A stretch of 64,000 bases of DNA from CAUZIR01 sp965250195 (GCA_965250195.1 OZ252295.1:124001-188000); one strand, 5' to 3'. Shown: positions 7,721 to 14,812, counted from the stretch's first letter. The notes: generated from the letters alone by a model not told the origin. Program-made: numbers and translations.

Positions 7721-8862
7721 GAAGGGGCCTTTGGGAGCACGTCCTGGGCGAGGTCTGCGGCCTTCCGATGCTCCTCAGGACCCGGGTCGAGGTAGATGTC
7801 CGCCGTGGTCGCCTCAGACGCATGACCGAGGCGCTCCTGGATGATCTTTATGTTTACCCCAGCTGCCAGCAGCTTTGTCGCGTGTGTGTGCCGCGTGTCC
7901 TTCAGCGAGACGTTCTTCAGGCCGGCCTTGGTCTTCACCTTCCTGAACGCGGCTGAGGCCCCGTACGGCGACATAGGGCGTCCGTCGTGCTCAGAGAAAA
8001 CGTACTCGTCGGCGCCGCCCCACTCCCGTCCCACCTGGCGGGCTCGATCCTCGGAAGCCTCGAGATGGTTCCGCAGGAACACCGCACACTCCGACGTGAG
8101 GGCGATAAGCCTCCCCGAGCTCTCGCTCTTCGGAGGCTCGATGAGGCCTCGTCCGTCGAATCTGTGGTAGCCGCGGGCCACGACCAGGTCCGCCATGTCC
8201 AGGTCGATGTCGCCCCACCTCAGGCCCAGCAGCTCGGACCGTCGCATGCCCGTGTGCAGAGCGACGAAAAACAGAGGGAGGAACTTTGACGTGGAGGCGG
8301 CAGCCAGGAACCGCTCCGGGGCATTCCCTCTCATCGGCCGGGGCTTTGGCCTTACCTGGCGCGGGCCCCCGACTGCCTTCGCTGGATTGCGGGACAGGAG
8401 CTCCAAGTCGACAGCGTCGTTGAGGGCCTGGGAGAGGACGATGTGGTAGTGCCGAATAGTCGTGGGCGACAACTCCCCTGCCCTTCTGTCTCGGCGCTCA
8501 TTGGGCCACCTCGCCTGGGCCTCTCGGATGTGCCAGGGCTTGAGGTCAGCAAGCTTGATCGCACCCAGGCTGGGTATCAGCCGCTTCTCGACGATGTACC
8601 TGTAACCGGCCAGCGAGGAAGCTCGAACCTTCTGGGTGTCGAGCCACTCCCGCAGGTAGGTGGCCAGCGTCATGTTGGACGGCTCGACGCCGCCTCCAGA
8701 GGAGTACTCAGCGAGGAGCTCGACCAGGCGTCGCTCCGCGTCCTTCTTGGTACCCTTGACGGAGATCCAGCGCTGACGGCGCCTACCGGTACCCGGGTCG
8801 AGGCCCAGCGACAGGACCACGGCCCAGGAGCGCTCGCCGCGCTTGCGAATGTGGCCTCTCAT
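7705..8862 (-). CDS. int: Phage tyrosine recombinase (integrase)
   Basis: 385 residues from the ATG at 8862, which overlaps the stop of the upstream gene as ATGA. A longer open frame back to 8955 exists but lacks integrase-like sequence. Domains: N-terminal arm-binding segment (MRGHIRKRGERSW), SAM-like core-binding domain around residues 62-160, catalytic domain from ~180. Catalytic residues are R207 (HTGMRRSE), K245, K321/R324 (KDTRHTHA, Lys in place of the usual His), H347 (RLGH) and Y357 (ADIYLDP). It ends 45 bp inside attL, as expected for the enzyme that recombines at tRNA-Sec. Confidence 0.95.
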   Translation of the reverse strand: MRGHIRKRGERSWAVVLSLGLDPGTGRRRQRWISVKGTKKDAERRLVELLAEYSSGGGVEPSNMTLATYLREWLDTQKVRASSLAGYRYIVEKRLIPSLGAIKLADLKPWHIREAQARWPNERRDRRAGELSPTTIRHYHIVLSQALNDAVDLELLSRNPAKAVGGPRQVRPKPRPMRGNAPERFLAAASTSKFLPLFFVALHTGMRRSELLGLRWGDIDLDMADLVVARGYHRFDGRGLIEPPKSESSGRLIALTSECAVFLRNHLEASEDRARQVGREWGGADEYVFSEHDGRPMSPYGASAAFRKVKTKAGLKNVSLKDTRHTHATKLLAAGVNIKIIQERLGHASEATTADIYLDPGPEEHRKAADLAQDVLPKAPSKPVG

Positions 8863-9173
8863 TGCCGCATCACAAGATCGTCGACCCTGAGCCACTTCGG
8901 GTCGGGGCGTGTGTATCTGATTCCGGACCTCTGAACGTACATATATCCGATGCATATGAGGTAATCATTGATCGCCAACCTAATCTCGACCATTCGTCCG
9001 ACTATCCCTGGAGGAAATGTGTTCGGTTCGGGGGGTATATGCTTTTTTATACGGGAGATGAGATAAGCATCACCACGCTCGACCTTGTCCCACAGGTCCA
9101 ATGCACCGTAAACTTCCCAACGCTCCTCGGGAGTAGATTTGACTGAGACTTCGCCGTCACCGGAGGAAACCAT
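8859..9173 (-). CDS. Hypothetical protein upstream of and overlapping int
   Basis: 104 residues, not recognised. The C-terminus ends ...DDLVMRQ, and its TGA overlaps the integrase ATG, so the two are translationally coupled. There is a hydrophobic patch (LAINDYLICIGYMYV) but no convincing membrane helix. The ATG at 9173 lies inside the ribosome-binding region of the divergent gene at 9172, so the real start may be a downstream TTG at 9101. It may help control integration, given its position. Confidence 0.5.
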   Translation of the reverse strand: MVSSGDGEVSVKSTPEERWEVYGALDLWDKVERGDAYLISRIKKHIPPEPNTFPPGIVGRMVEIRLAINDYLICIGYMYVQRSGIRYTRPDPKWLRVDDLVMRQ

Positions 9174-9531
9174 GTCTGAGCAATTGACCGCCCTGCTATA
9201 TGCCTACGCCAGCCGTGAAGTTGATCTAGAGGTCCTCAGGACTTGGATTGCCGCCCACATATGGGAGCCCGAACCCGAAGCTGAAGAAACGATCAACGAC
9301 GTTGGAGCCCAACTGGCGCACCTTGATGATGGCTTGATCGACGAGGACAGGTTCAGAGATTTCGCGGCAGCCATCTTCACCAAGGGCGCTGGTGTCACGA
9401 TCTTCCACACTATCGGGGCGGTCGGTCAAACGGCGCCGGCCAGCGAGGCCAACGGCACGGCGGCCCTCACCTTCGACGAAGACCGATTCCTAGAGCCGGT
9501 CAATTCCCCCGATCTTTCTTGGGTCGTCTGA
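9172..9531 (+). CDS. Hypothetical acidic phage protein
   Basis: 119 residues starting MSEQLTALLYAYASREVD, with GGAGGA six bases before the ATG. The frame is open from 9139 but the strong site selects 9172. The sequence is acidic and mostly helical; no domain is recognised. The 3' end overlaps the convergent gene at 9500-9976 by 32 bp. It is the only plus-strand gene in the left arm of the prophage up to 13.7 kb. Confidence 0.55.
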   Translation: MSEQLTALLYAYASREVDLEVLRTWIAAHIWEPEPEAEETINDVGAQLAHLDDGLIDEDRFRDFAAAIFTKGAGVTIFHTIGAVGQTAPASEANGTAALTFDEDRFLEPVNSPDLSWVV

Positions 9532-9976
9532 GCGTCTGAGGCATATAGACCACCCGGAGTGGCATCCTGGTGATCCGCACGTCGTCCAAATAGACGTCGA
9601 ACCAATACAGCCCCGCCATGTCGATCGTCATTTGCACTGGCATAACTAGATCGACACCACGGTCCTCTTCTCCTTCGAAATTCACTGTGATGTCTTGGGC
9701 CGGGCCGAGTTCTCCCGAAGGCTTTACCATGTCCAGACGCAGTGGAATAGGGCCTCTCGCAGACCCTGACTTGAACCGGATCAAGATGGTGAATTCCTTG
9801 TTGAAGGCTGTCATTTCCTTCGGGGGAGACGGTCCAATCGCCGTCTGAGTTGTCCGGTCGAACATCCTAATAGCGGTCTTCACCCCGTCTTTTTCCTCAA
9901 GCACTCTTTCGCAAATCACAGCCGTCTGAAGGTACGGACCTGTTGCGAACGGATGCGGCAGTTTTTCTTCAGTCAC
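9500..9976 (-). CDS. Hypothetical protein, possibly DUF6941-like
   Basis: 158 residues from a GTG at 9976 that overlaps the upstream stop (GTGA). The frame stays open to 10207, but the extra part is a shadow of the neighbouring gene. The pattern (LQTAVICERVLEEKDGVKTAIRMFDR, then a beta-rich region ending PLRVVYMP) resembles small phage and defence-associated beta-sandwich proteins sometimes called DUF6941. That match is from memory and tentative. It is translationally coupled to the ImmA/IrrE-like protein at 9973-10395. Confidence 0.6.
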   Translation of the reverse strand: MTEEKLPHPFATGPYLQTAVICERVLEEKDGVKTAIRMFDRTTQTAIGPSPPKEMTAFNKEFTILIRFKSGSARGPIPLRLDMVKPSGELGPAQDITVNFEGEEDRGVDLVMPVQMTIDMAGLYWFDVYLDDVRITRMPLRVVYMPQTLRRPKKDRGN

Positions 9977-10395
9977 TTGATATCTCCCTGAACTCGTACA
10001 ACCTCTTCCGGCACTCCAAAGTACTCCGCTAGCTCCCAATCGGCCAGCAGCCCGGCCTCGAAGCCCTCCACCTCGTCGACCAGGAGCCCGTAGGCGAACT
10101 CTTCCGCCTGGCGCTCCATGGACGCTGCCAGCCCGGTGGTCGCCCTGAGCCAGACGTGGTTCCCGGGATGCAGCTGGTGATGGCCGATCGCGTGAGCCAC
10201 GGCCCACCTGCGCCAGCTCGGAACGAGCCTGCTTGAGACCCCCACTGACTCCCCGACCTTGACCTCCTGGACCCTGCCCTTCAGTGGCCAGTTGAAGATC
10301 GTGAGGCCGAGTTCGGCTGCCACCGATTCGGCGTCGATGCGACCGGACAGGTCGAGCGTCCGGCGGAGAACTCTACCGAGATGGAGGGCTTTCAC
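9973..10395 (-). CDS. ImmA/IrrE-like protein with an altered HExxH motif
   Basis: 140 residues. The core WAVAHAIGHHQLHPGN and the later ERQAEEFAYGLLV match the ImmA/IrrE metallopeptidase fold (zinc ligands His, His and a downstream Glu). The catalytic Glu of HExxH is Ala here (HAIGH). ImmA proteases cleave phage repressors; without this Glu the protein may bind zinc and a partner without cutting. It is the first gene of the pair with 9500-9976. A full HELGH version exists at 19744 in the same prophage. Confidence 0.7.
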   Translation of the reverse strand: MKALHLGRVLRRTLDLSGRIDAESVAAELGLTIFNWPLKGRVQEVKVGESVGVSSRLVPSWRRWAVAHAIGHHQLHPGNHVWLRATTGLAASMERQAEEFAYGLLVDEVEGFEAGLLADWELAEYFGVPEEVVRVQGDIK

Positions 10396-10442
10396 GGATC
10401 AACTCTCAGAGATTCGTTGGCTGGCACAACATGGTTTGGCGT

Positions 10443-10493
10443 TGTCACGAGTGTGGTGACATGCTTGACATGCCATCCTCCGCTTTGTAACGT
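10443..10493 (+). promoter_or_regulatory. Promoter TTGACA-17-TAACGT with upstream operator-like repeat
   Basis: TTGACA at 10465-10470 is followed after 17 bp by TAACGT at 10488-10493 on the plus strand. Just upstream lies an inverted repeat TGTCAC/GTGACA (10443-10448, 10456-10461), and GACATGC occurs twice, 10 bp apart. There is no plus-strand gene downstream, only a short transcribed unit ending in a strong terminator at 10574. Confidence 0.5.
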
Positions 10494-10497
10494 GAAT

Positions 10498-10574
10498 ATC
10501 TGATCTCCCCATGGATGCTAGTCATCCTTGGGTTATGAACTCCAGCGGGTTGCCTAGCAACCCGTTGTTTTTTT
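10498..10574 (+). ncRNA. Candidate phage small RNA (~75 nt)
   Basis: The stretch between the promoter at 10465-10493 and an intrinsic terminator carries no credible ORF. It would fold into a GGATG/CATCC hairpin (10513-10527) followed by the terminator stem. It lies tail-to-tail with the NYN-domain gene at 10573-11103, whose stop codon overlaps the U-tract. A second unit of the same plan lies beside the other NYN gene at 43.2 kb. Exact ends are inferred. Confidence 0.4.
10546..10574 (+). terminator. Intrinsic terminator of the small RNA unit
   Basis: Perfect 8-bp stem CGGGTTGC/GCAACCCG with a 3-nt loop, followed by TTGTTTTTTT. The U-tract is only on the plus strand, so it ends a plus-strand transcript, not the NYN gene. 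Confidence 0.75.
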
Positions 10575-11103
10575 ATCTCCAACACACACTGAAGAAGCTT
10601 GCATCGAGAGCGACGACGTCGTCCGCCACGTCCCGCAGTACTCTCGAGGTATTTGTGCCGAACAAGGCAACTTCGACGTTCTTCCCGAAGTTCTTCACGT
10701 GCTGGATCGCTTCGGCGAAGTCTCCGTCCGCGCTGACCAGGATCGCGACGTCGTAATTGTCATGGGCGGCAAACGCGACCATGTCGGTGGCAAGCCTCAC
10801 ATCTACGCCCTTTTCCTTAGGTGGCACCCCCGGGAAGCCGGGAGAGTAGACCAGGCGCCCCATCCTCAACTCGATCCGTGGGACTCTCCTTAGAATTTCG
10901 AGGAACTGCTGCTGTTTCCGGTAAGGGTCAGGCTGTATGGTCTGATCGAGTACCGCGCTGTAGTAGTAGGCTCTGATGAGCTTCCGGTTGCCGCCAAGAC
11001 GTAAACAGAACTTCTCGAAATCAAGGTCCGTCCTCGCCAACGTCCCCTTCATCGAGTGGTAAAGGTTGCTGCCGTCAATGAACACCATCACTCTTTCAGG
11101 CAA
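10573..11103 (-). CDS. NYN-domain protein (LabA/DUF88-like putative RNase)
   Basis: 176 residues. The N-terminal MVFIDGSNLYHSM has the first conserved Asp and Asn of the NYN/PIN-like fold. KGVDVRLATDMVAFA and VAILVSADGDFAEAIQ supply the other Asp residues that bind metal. Family members are nucleases or RNA-processing proteins. Here it is next to a candidate small RNA, which may be its substrate or regulator (inference). A second NYN gene of the prophage is at 42605-43180; both share the VDG/IDGxNLYH start but differ elsewhere. Confidence 0.85.
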   Translation of the reverse strand: MPERVMVFIDGSNLYHSMKGTLARTDLDFEKFCLRLGGNRKLIRAYYYSAVLDQTIQPDPYRKQQQFLEILRRVPRIELRMGRLVYSPGFPGVPPKEKGVDVRLATDMVAFAAHDNYDVAILVSADGDFAEAIQHVKNFGKNVEVALFGTNTSRVLRDVADDVVALDASFFSVCWR

Positions 11104-11115
11104 TTAGTTCCCCTT

Positions 11116-11484
11116 TCATTCGGCGATGTCCGCCACGAGTCGTTCCAGCGCGCCCTCAGGCGGGTCGAACAGGTACAGAAGCAGGTTGCCGTCAGAGTGG
11201 ATCACCGTGTTCGATTGGAGGGCGCCACCCAGGCCCAGCTGCTCAAGAGCATCGAGATTCCGGTAGACGTAGATCTCAACCGTGTAGTCCCCGGGCGTCA
11301 CCTGGTAGGCCCAGCCATCCGAGGCGCCGATGAGCACAAAGATTTGCTCCTGCCCATCTGACAGCGTGTGCTCGTTGATGCGGTCGACCACATCGGCCAC
11401 CGAGTCAAAATCGTCTGACCCTCCAGACCCACAGGCCACAGCGACCAGCGCCAGTAGCCCTACCGCATATCCCCACTTGCCCAT
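11116..11484 (-). CDS. Small prophage lipoprotein C
   Basis: 122 residues. The signal peptide has the lipobox LVAVAC followed by GSGG, so lipidation and surface exposure are expected. The mature part is not recognised. It is preceded on the minus strand by a short remnant encoding the tail of the XRE regulators (11511-11537). It belongs to a series of tail-plus-gene units that includes lipoproteins at 11545 and 12637. A surface role such as blocking superinfection is possible but not shown. Confidence 0.65.
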   Translation of the reverse strand: MGKWGYAVGLLALVAVACGSGGSDDFDSVADVVDRINEHTLSDGQEQIFVLIGASDGWAYQVTPGDYTVEIYVYRNLDALEQLGLGGALQSNTVIHSDGNLLLYLFDPPEGALERLVADIAE

Positions 11485-11510
11485 ATGACTTCGCTCCTCG
11501 TTTGTAGTTG

Positions 11511-11537
11511 CCCTTCTCGCGCTTCTGCCGACGGACG
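11511..11537 (-). repeat. Remnant of an XRE-regulator 3' tail
   Basis: These bases match, with small changes, the 3' end of the XRE gene at 12105-12482 (the RRQKREKG-coding part). It sits directly upstream of lipoprotein C, as the intact tails sit upstream of lipoproteins A and B. Confidence 0.65.
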
Positions 11538-11544
11538 GCCGATG

Positions 11545-12108
11545 TCACCGCGTTCCAACCACGACTATTTCCCAGTCACCGAGGGCATTTATCTCCAGGT
11601 GAAAGGTGCCGACCTCATGAACAAAGGACTGTTCGAATCTTCCTGATGTAGAAGCAGTGGTATTGACCGGCAAAGCCACAGCGAAGGCCTCGCCGGACTT
11701 CATGACGGAGACGCTGAGCAGGGCAGCGATTTCAACGCCCTCGACACTGAGGCCCTTGAGTTTGTATTTGAGTGTCCATGGCGACTGAGAGATCCTGAAT
11801 GACCCGGTGGTCTTCGCACCATTGCCTGACCAACGTCCGATCTCGACTGGAGCAGCTGTCGTATTGCTTCGGACTGCGGTGGGCGACGCTTCTTCTCTCC
11901 CTCCAAGTTCAGCTGAAACAGTAGCTTGTACTCTGGCTTGGACGGTCGCTTCAATGTTAGTTTCTCCGGTTCGACCTGAAGTAGAGCTACGATCTCCCTC
12001 AACAATCACCCGGCCATCGACCCCCACGTCCTGACCGGCCGACTCCGAACAGGCTCCCGTTACAGATACCGCGACAAGTAGGGCGATCGTTAACCATCGC
12101 GCCCTCAC
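11545..12108 (-). CDS. Prophage lipoprotein B
   Basis: 187 residues. The signal peptide ends in the lipobox VTGAC. A low-complexity spacer (EATVQARVQATVSA) leads into a C-terminal beta-rich domain (WTLKYKLKG, TFHLEINALGDWEIVVVG). The ATG overlaps the stop of the XRE gene at 12105-12482 (ATGA), so regulator and lipoprotein are cotranslated. The EATVQARVQATV spacer is common in Chloroflexota lipoproteins (general knowledge), suggesting acquisition from such a host. Function unknown. Confidence 0.65.
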   Translation of the reverse strand: MRARWLTIALLVAVSVTGACSESAGQDVGVDGRVIVEGDRSSTSGRTGETNIEATVQARVQATVSAELGGREEASPTAVRSNTTAAPVEIGRWSGNGAKTTGSFRISQSPWTLKYKLKGLSVEGVEIAALLSVSVMKSGEAFAVALPVNTTASTSGRFEQSFVHEVGTFHLEINALGDWEIVVVGTR

Positions 12109-12482
12109 TGACCTTCGCCCTTCTCGCGCTTCTGCCGGCGGACGAACTGGATGAAGTCGGCCACCGACTGCATCTCCTCTTCTGTCAGCTCCGTCGCCGC
12201 ACCCCGTAGGGCGAGCTCCGCCTCCTCCATGACCGTCTGAGCGGCAGACTCGCGGCCGAGAATGGCGTCGATTGTGACGCCGTAGAGGGTGGCGATCTTG
12301 GGAAGATTCTCTGGCATTGGCATGTATTTACCAGCTTCCCAACTGGAAACCACCTGGCGGCTAACCGCAAGCCTTTCACCCACGCGGTCTAGGGTCATGC
12401 CAGCGGCGTTTCGCGCCTCTTTCAGTCGGACGCCAACGGCCTTTCTGAAGTCGTAGTCGTAGTCCTTAGTCGATTTCGCCAT
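12105..12482 (-). CDS. XRE-family transcriptional regulator 2
   Basis: 125 residues. A Cro/CI-type helix-turn-helix lies at about residues 15-70 (RLKEARNAAGMTLDRVGERL, then VSRQVVSSWEAGKYMP). The C-terminal 44 residues, from SAAQTVMEEAELALRG to QKREKG, are almost the same as in the XRE protein at 13266-13628, while the HTH parts differ. That points to a shared dimerisation or effector tail. Probably a repressor in the immunity region. It is coupled to lipoprotein B by a 4-bp overlap. Confidence 0.85.
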   Translation of the reverse strand: MAKSTKDYDYDFRKAVGVRLKEARNAAGMTLDRVGERLAVSRQVVSSWEAGKYMPMPENLPKIATLYGVTIDAILGRESAAQTVMEEAELALRGAATELTEEEMQSVADFIQFVRRQKREKGEGQ

Positions 12483-12571
12483 GTCAGTACATCCTCGATG
12501 GCGTCCTGGATCTCAGCGCGAGCCAGTTCTTCTTCTTCTAGCCTCTTATACTCATCTTCGTTGATCGGCAT
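12422..12571 (-). CDS. Possible small acidic protein overlapping the XRE gene
   Basis: 49 codons, MPINEDEYKRLEEEELARAE..., with GGGGAG four bases before the ATG. The first ~30 residues are strongly acidic and helical. The last ~20 codons overlap the start of the XRE gene at 12482 in another frame. It follows a regulator-tail remnant at 12594-12630. It could be a small regulator or a decayed gene. Confidence 0.35.
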   Translation of the reverse strand: MPINEDEYKRLEEEELARAEIQDAIEDVLTWRNRLRTTTTTSERPLASD

Positions 12572-12593
12572 CCGCTCCCCTTGGCCTTAGCTG

Positions 12594-12630
12594 CCCTTCT
12601 CGCGCTTCTGGCGGCGGACGAACTGGTGGA
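12594..12630 (-). repeat. Second remnant of an XRE-regulator 3' tail
   Basis: Close match to the 3' end of both XRE genes (bases 12118-12154 and 13276-13312), lying just past the stop of lipoprotein A and ahead of the small ORF at 12571. No helix-turn-helix remains. Confidence 0.7.
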
Positions 12631-12636
12631 GGGCGT

Positions 12637-13266
12637 TCATTCGGTCAAGGCGAGCCAAGCCCCACCCTTCAGGTCACCGTTGGCACCAAACACTGAGACG
12701 GGGGCTGGATCTGCCTCGAGGATTATGAACTGCACCCAACGCTCAGTCTCGGACCCGGGGAACGAGCTGAAGTCAAAATACGGTTCGGGATTCCCGCCAA
12801 GGAAGTCGAACGCCTCATAAACTTCACCCTGCGCCGAAACCACATCCCAATAGCCAATGTCGAAATCGTAGGACTCCTCTTCGGGCCCACTCACGAAGTC
12901 AAGTCGTACCAGAAATATGATCAGCTCCTCGCCAGGATCCAACGAGGGCACGAAGGACGTCTCTCCCGCGAATGCCTCGTCCCAGGCGGCTTGACCCCGC
13001 AGGATCTGCGTGATCGATATCTCGAACTCAAACCCGCCTTCTTTCAAGGTCGCCGTCGTGCCGAGGCTCAGAGGAGTTTTGCGTGACGAACTTGGGGATG
13101 AATCGACTTCCTTGTTGCCCGGAGGGAAGGCCGGACCGAATGCTTCCTGGAAAGACGCCCCCAATTCCGCCAAGGCCTCCTCCACCCGTTCCTCGTCAGA
13201 CTGCCCGCAAGCAACGAACGCGGCAGCTGCAATGGCAAGCAGAGACATCGCGACAAGTCTCTTCAT
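12637..13266 (-). CDS. Prophage lipoprotein A
   Basis: 209 residues from the ATG at 13266, which shares one base with the TGA of the XRE gene (TGATG). The open frame extends back to 13431 but that part overlaps the regulator. The signal peptide ends in the lipobox AAFVAC. The mature protein has a linker and a beta-sandwich-like domain (FEFEISITQILRG, ELIIFLVRLDFVSG, YWDVVSAQGEVYEAF). The last pattern resembles DUF4352-type extracellular domains. It is coupled to XRE regulator 1. Confidence 0.7.
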   Translation of the reverse strand: MKRLVAMSLLAIAAAAFVACGQSDEERVEEALAELGASFQEAFGPAFPPGNKEVDSSPSSSRKTPLSLGTTATLKEGGFEFEISITQILRGQAAWDEAFAGETSFVPSLDPGEELIIFLVRLDFVSGPEEESYDFDIGYWDVVSAQGEVYEAFDFLGGNPEPYFDFSSFPGSETERWVQFIILEADPAPVSVFGANGDLKGGAWLALTE

Positions 13267-13628
13267 CAAGGAGTTCCCTTCTCCCTCTTCTGGCGGCGGA
13301 CGAATTGGATGAAGTCCGCCACGGATTGCATCTCCTCTTCGGTCAGCTCGGTCGCTGCTCCCCGTAGAGCCAACTCCGCCTCCTCCATCACCGTTTGAGC
13401 AGCCGACTCCTCTCTCAATCCAACGAGCCAACCCCCGTCAACGCCGTACACGGTGGCCGCCTTGCTTAGGTTGCGGCCTTCGGGCAGCGACCTACCGGAC
13501 TCCCAACCAACCACTGTCTGCGGCGATACGCCAATGCGGTCAGCCGCCTTCGCAAGCGTCAACCGTTCACGCGACCGCGCTTGTTTGAACCTCGCGCCTT
13601 GTTCTTTGAAGGGTTTGTTACGCGCCAT
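13266..13628 (-). CDS. XRE-family regulator 1, candidate prophage repressor
   Basis: 120 residues from the ATG at 13628 (MARNKPFKEQGARF). An ATG at 13676 gives a 16-residue extension with no HTH content. The HTH is RFKQARSRERLTLAKAADRI plus VSPQTVVGWESGRSLP. The C-terminal tail is shared with XRE regulator 2. It is divergent from the Cro-like gene at 13737 across a 108-bp region, the normal layout of a lysogeny switch, so it is the best candidate for the lysogenic repressor. Confidence 0.85.
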   Translation of the reverse strand: MARNKPFKEQGARFKQARSRERLTLAKAADRIGVSPQTVVGWESGRSLPEGRNLSKAATVYGVDGGWLVGLREESAAQTVMEEAELALRGAATELTEEEMQSVADFIQFVRRQKREKGTP

Positions 13629-13736
13629 AGCGATTCGCCGAACAGGTGTCCTAGCGTCCACGGCACACCATTTCATATGTAAGACTTGACAACAAGCGTC
13701 CTTGGCAATTACTGTTAGCTACTGTGGTGACTAAAC
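13629..13736. promoter_or_regulatory. Lysogeny-switch promoter region
   Basis: Intergenic between the divergent XRE repressor and the Cro-like gene. On the plus strand TTGACA at 13686-13691 is followed after 18 bp by TACTGT (13710-13715), placing a start about 15 bp before the ATG at 13737. A CATATG block at 13674-13679 could serve the opposite strand. No clear symmetric operator was found. Confidence 0.5.
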
Positions 13737-13994
13737 ATGATTGACTGGCGCATCCCGATCCGGAAATACATGAAGGTCAACGAGCGGTCAGCGGCGTGGA
13801 CGGCGCGGCACATCCCTGTCGACCACACCTACCTGATCCAGGGCCTGAACAGCAAAGCTCACTTCGGGGCCGACGTCATACGGCGCATCGAGACCTTTTT
13901 GGAGATGCCGTCCGGTTCTTTGCATGATCCGCTCCACCCCAGTGTCCACGGAAATGACGCTAGTGGGGTAAATGAAGGGGCCGCCGTTGCCTAA
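13737..13994 (+). CDS. Small Cro-like HTH protein
   Basis: 85 residues. RKYMKVNERSAAWTARHIPV followed by DHTYLIQGLNSKAHFGADVI and IRRIETFLEMP fits a compact Cro/CI-type HTH with a weak turn. It is divergent from the XRE repressor and leads the plus-strand early genes, the usual position of cro. Its last codons (GAAVA) overlap the start of the excisionase-like gene at 13987. Confidence 0.6.
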   Translation: MIDWRIPIRKYMKVNERSAAWTARHIPVDHTYLIQGLNSKAHFGADVIRRIETFLEMPSGSLHDPLHPSVHGNDASGVNEGAAVA

Positions 13995-14233
13995 GGACCC
14001 CACCGGCCACACCTGCTCCAACTGCGGGGATGCGGTGGCGTGCGTCCAGCCCGTGCGCCGGCTGGCCTACTCCGTCAGGGGCGCAGCTGAGTGGCTGAGC
14101 GTCGGGGAGACGTTCATGCGCGAGCTGGTGACCACCAAGAAGGTCCGGTCCTTCAAGGAGGGCTCGAAGGTCCTGGTTCCGCACGTAGCACTCGAGGAGT
14201 ACATAGCCCGGAGGCTCTCTGAGCCGTCCGAAA
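13981..14233 (+). repeat. 253-bp tandem duplicate, copy 1
   Basis: Nearly identical to 14560-14812, offset exactly 579 bp. Differences cluster in the first ~70 bp, and the last ~180 bp appear identical. It carries the excisionase-like HTH coding sequence. Confidence 0.9.
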
Positions 14234-14340
14234 GCGGCATTGGCACGAGGCTTCTTCTCTGCCATGTCTGCCTCCTCGGGCGGGCGGCACTTTTCCGATC
14301 AGGGTTGGGTGCCGTCCGTCTTTTTCTAATAGTCGTCTAG
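13987..14340 (+). CDS. Excisionase-like HTH protein, copy 1
   Basis: 117 residues from a TTG at 13987 with AAGGGG just upstream; the frame is open from an ATG at 13972. Two Cys pairs (CSNCGDAVAC) precede a winged-helix MerR/excisionase-type domain (LAYSVRGAAEWLSVGETFMR, then KVLVPHVALEEYIARRL). After residue ~80 the sequence leaves the duplicated part and runs into a hydrophobic tail (LLLCHVCLLGRAALF...) that overlaps an apparent terminator. The tail therefore looks like read-through after a duplication breakpoint. Probably controls excision or early transcription. Confidence 0.65.
   Translation: MPKDPTGHTCSNCGDAVACVQPVRRLAYSVRGAAEWLSVGETFMRELVTTKKVRSFKEGSKVLVPHVALEEYIARRLSEPSESGIGTRLLLCHVCLLGRAALFRSGLGAVRLFLIVV
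14282..14326 (+). terminator. Probable intrinsic terminator after excisionase-like copy 1
   Basis: Stem GGGCGGCAC (14282-14290) with GTGCCGTCC (14309-14317), 9 bp with one G-U, then GTCTTTTTCT. It lies within the extended reading frame of copy 1, supporting the idea that the frame's tail is not original. Confidence 0.55.
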
Positions 14341-14372
14341 ATCATGCGGTCTAGTGTATCAGGAGGTTGCAG

Positions 14373-14573
14373 TTGGTGGTCATAACCGATGGCCCAGTCA
14401 GACGGGAGTACTACACCCTCCGGGAAACGGCCGACTTGTGTCGCGTAGACCGTCTAACGATTCGTCGCTGGATGCTCGCTGACAAACTCGACGGCGAACG
14501 CGTCGGGGGCACCGTCCTATTCAAACGTCGCGTTGTGGACAGCCTGGTCGCCGGGAGGACCGCCGTTGCCTAA
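14373..14573 (+). CDS. Small MerR/excisionase-type HTH protein
   Basis: 66 residues from TTG 14373 (GTG 14376 is the alternative); AGGAGG at 14361-14366 sets the start. REYYTLRETADLCRVDRLTI followed by RRWMLADKLDGERVGG and VLFKRRVVDSLVA is a short HTH-17-like domain of the excisionase type. A TCTAG pair 13 bp apart upstream (14335-14339, 14350-14354) might be an operator. The end overlaps the second excisionase-like copy. Confidence 0.65.
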   Translation: MVVITDGPVRREYYTLRETADLCRVDRLTIRRWMLADKLDGERVGGTVLFKRRVVDSLVAGRTAVA

Positions 14574-14812
14574 GGACCCCACCCGCCACACCTGCTCCAG
14601 CTGCGGAGGCGCGGTGGCGTGCGAACAGCCCGTGCGCCGGCTGGCCTACTCCGTCAGGGGCGCAGCTGAGTGGCTGAGCGTCGGGGAGACGTTCATGCGC
14701 GAGCTGGTGACCACCAAGAAGGTCCGGTCCTTCAAGGAGGGCTCGAAGGTCCTGGTTCCGCACGTAGCACTCGAGGAGTACATAGCCCGGAGGCTCTCTG
14801 AGCCGTCCGAAA
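14560..14812 (+). repeat. 253-bp tandem duplicate, copy 2
   Basis: Partner of 13981-14233. Sequence leaves the match right after CCGTCCGAAA in both copies, marking the same right breakpoint. Confidence 0.9.

Noticed and set aside
12594..12630. Insertion sequence remnants in the immunity region
   Set aside because: The repeats are pieces of the XRE coding tail without transposase sequence, terminal inverted repeats or target duplications.
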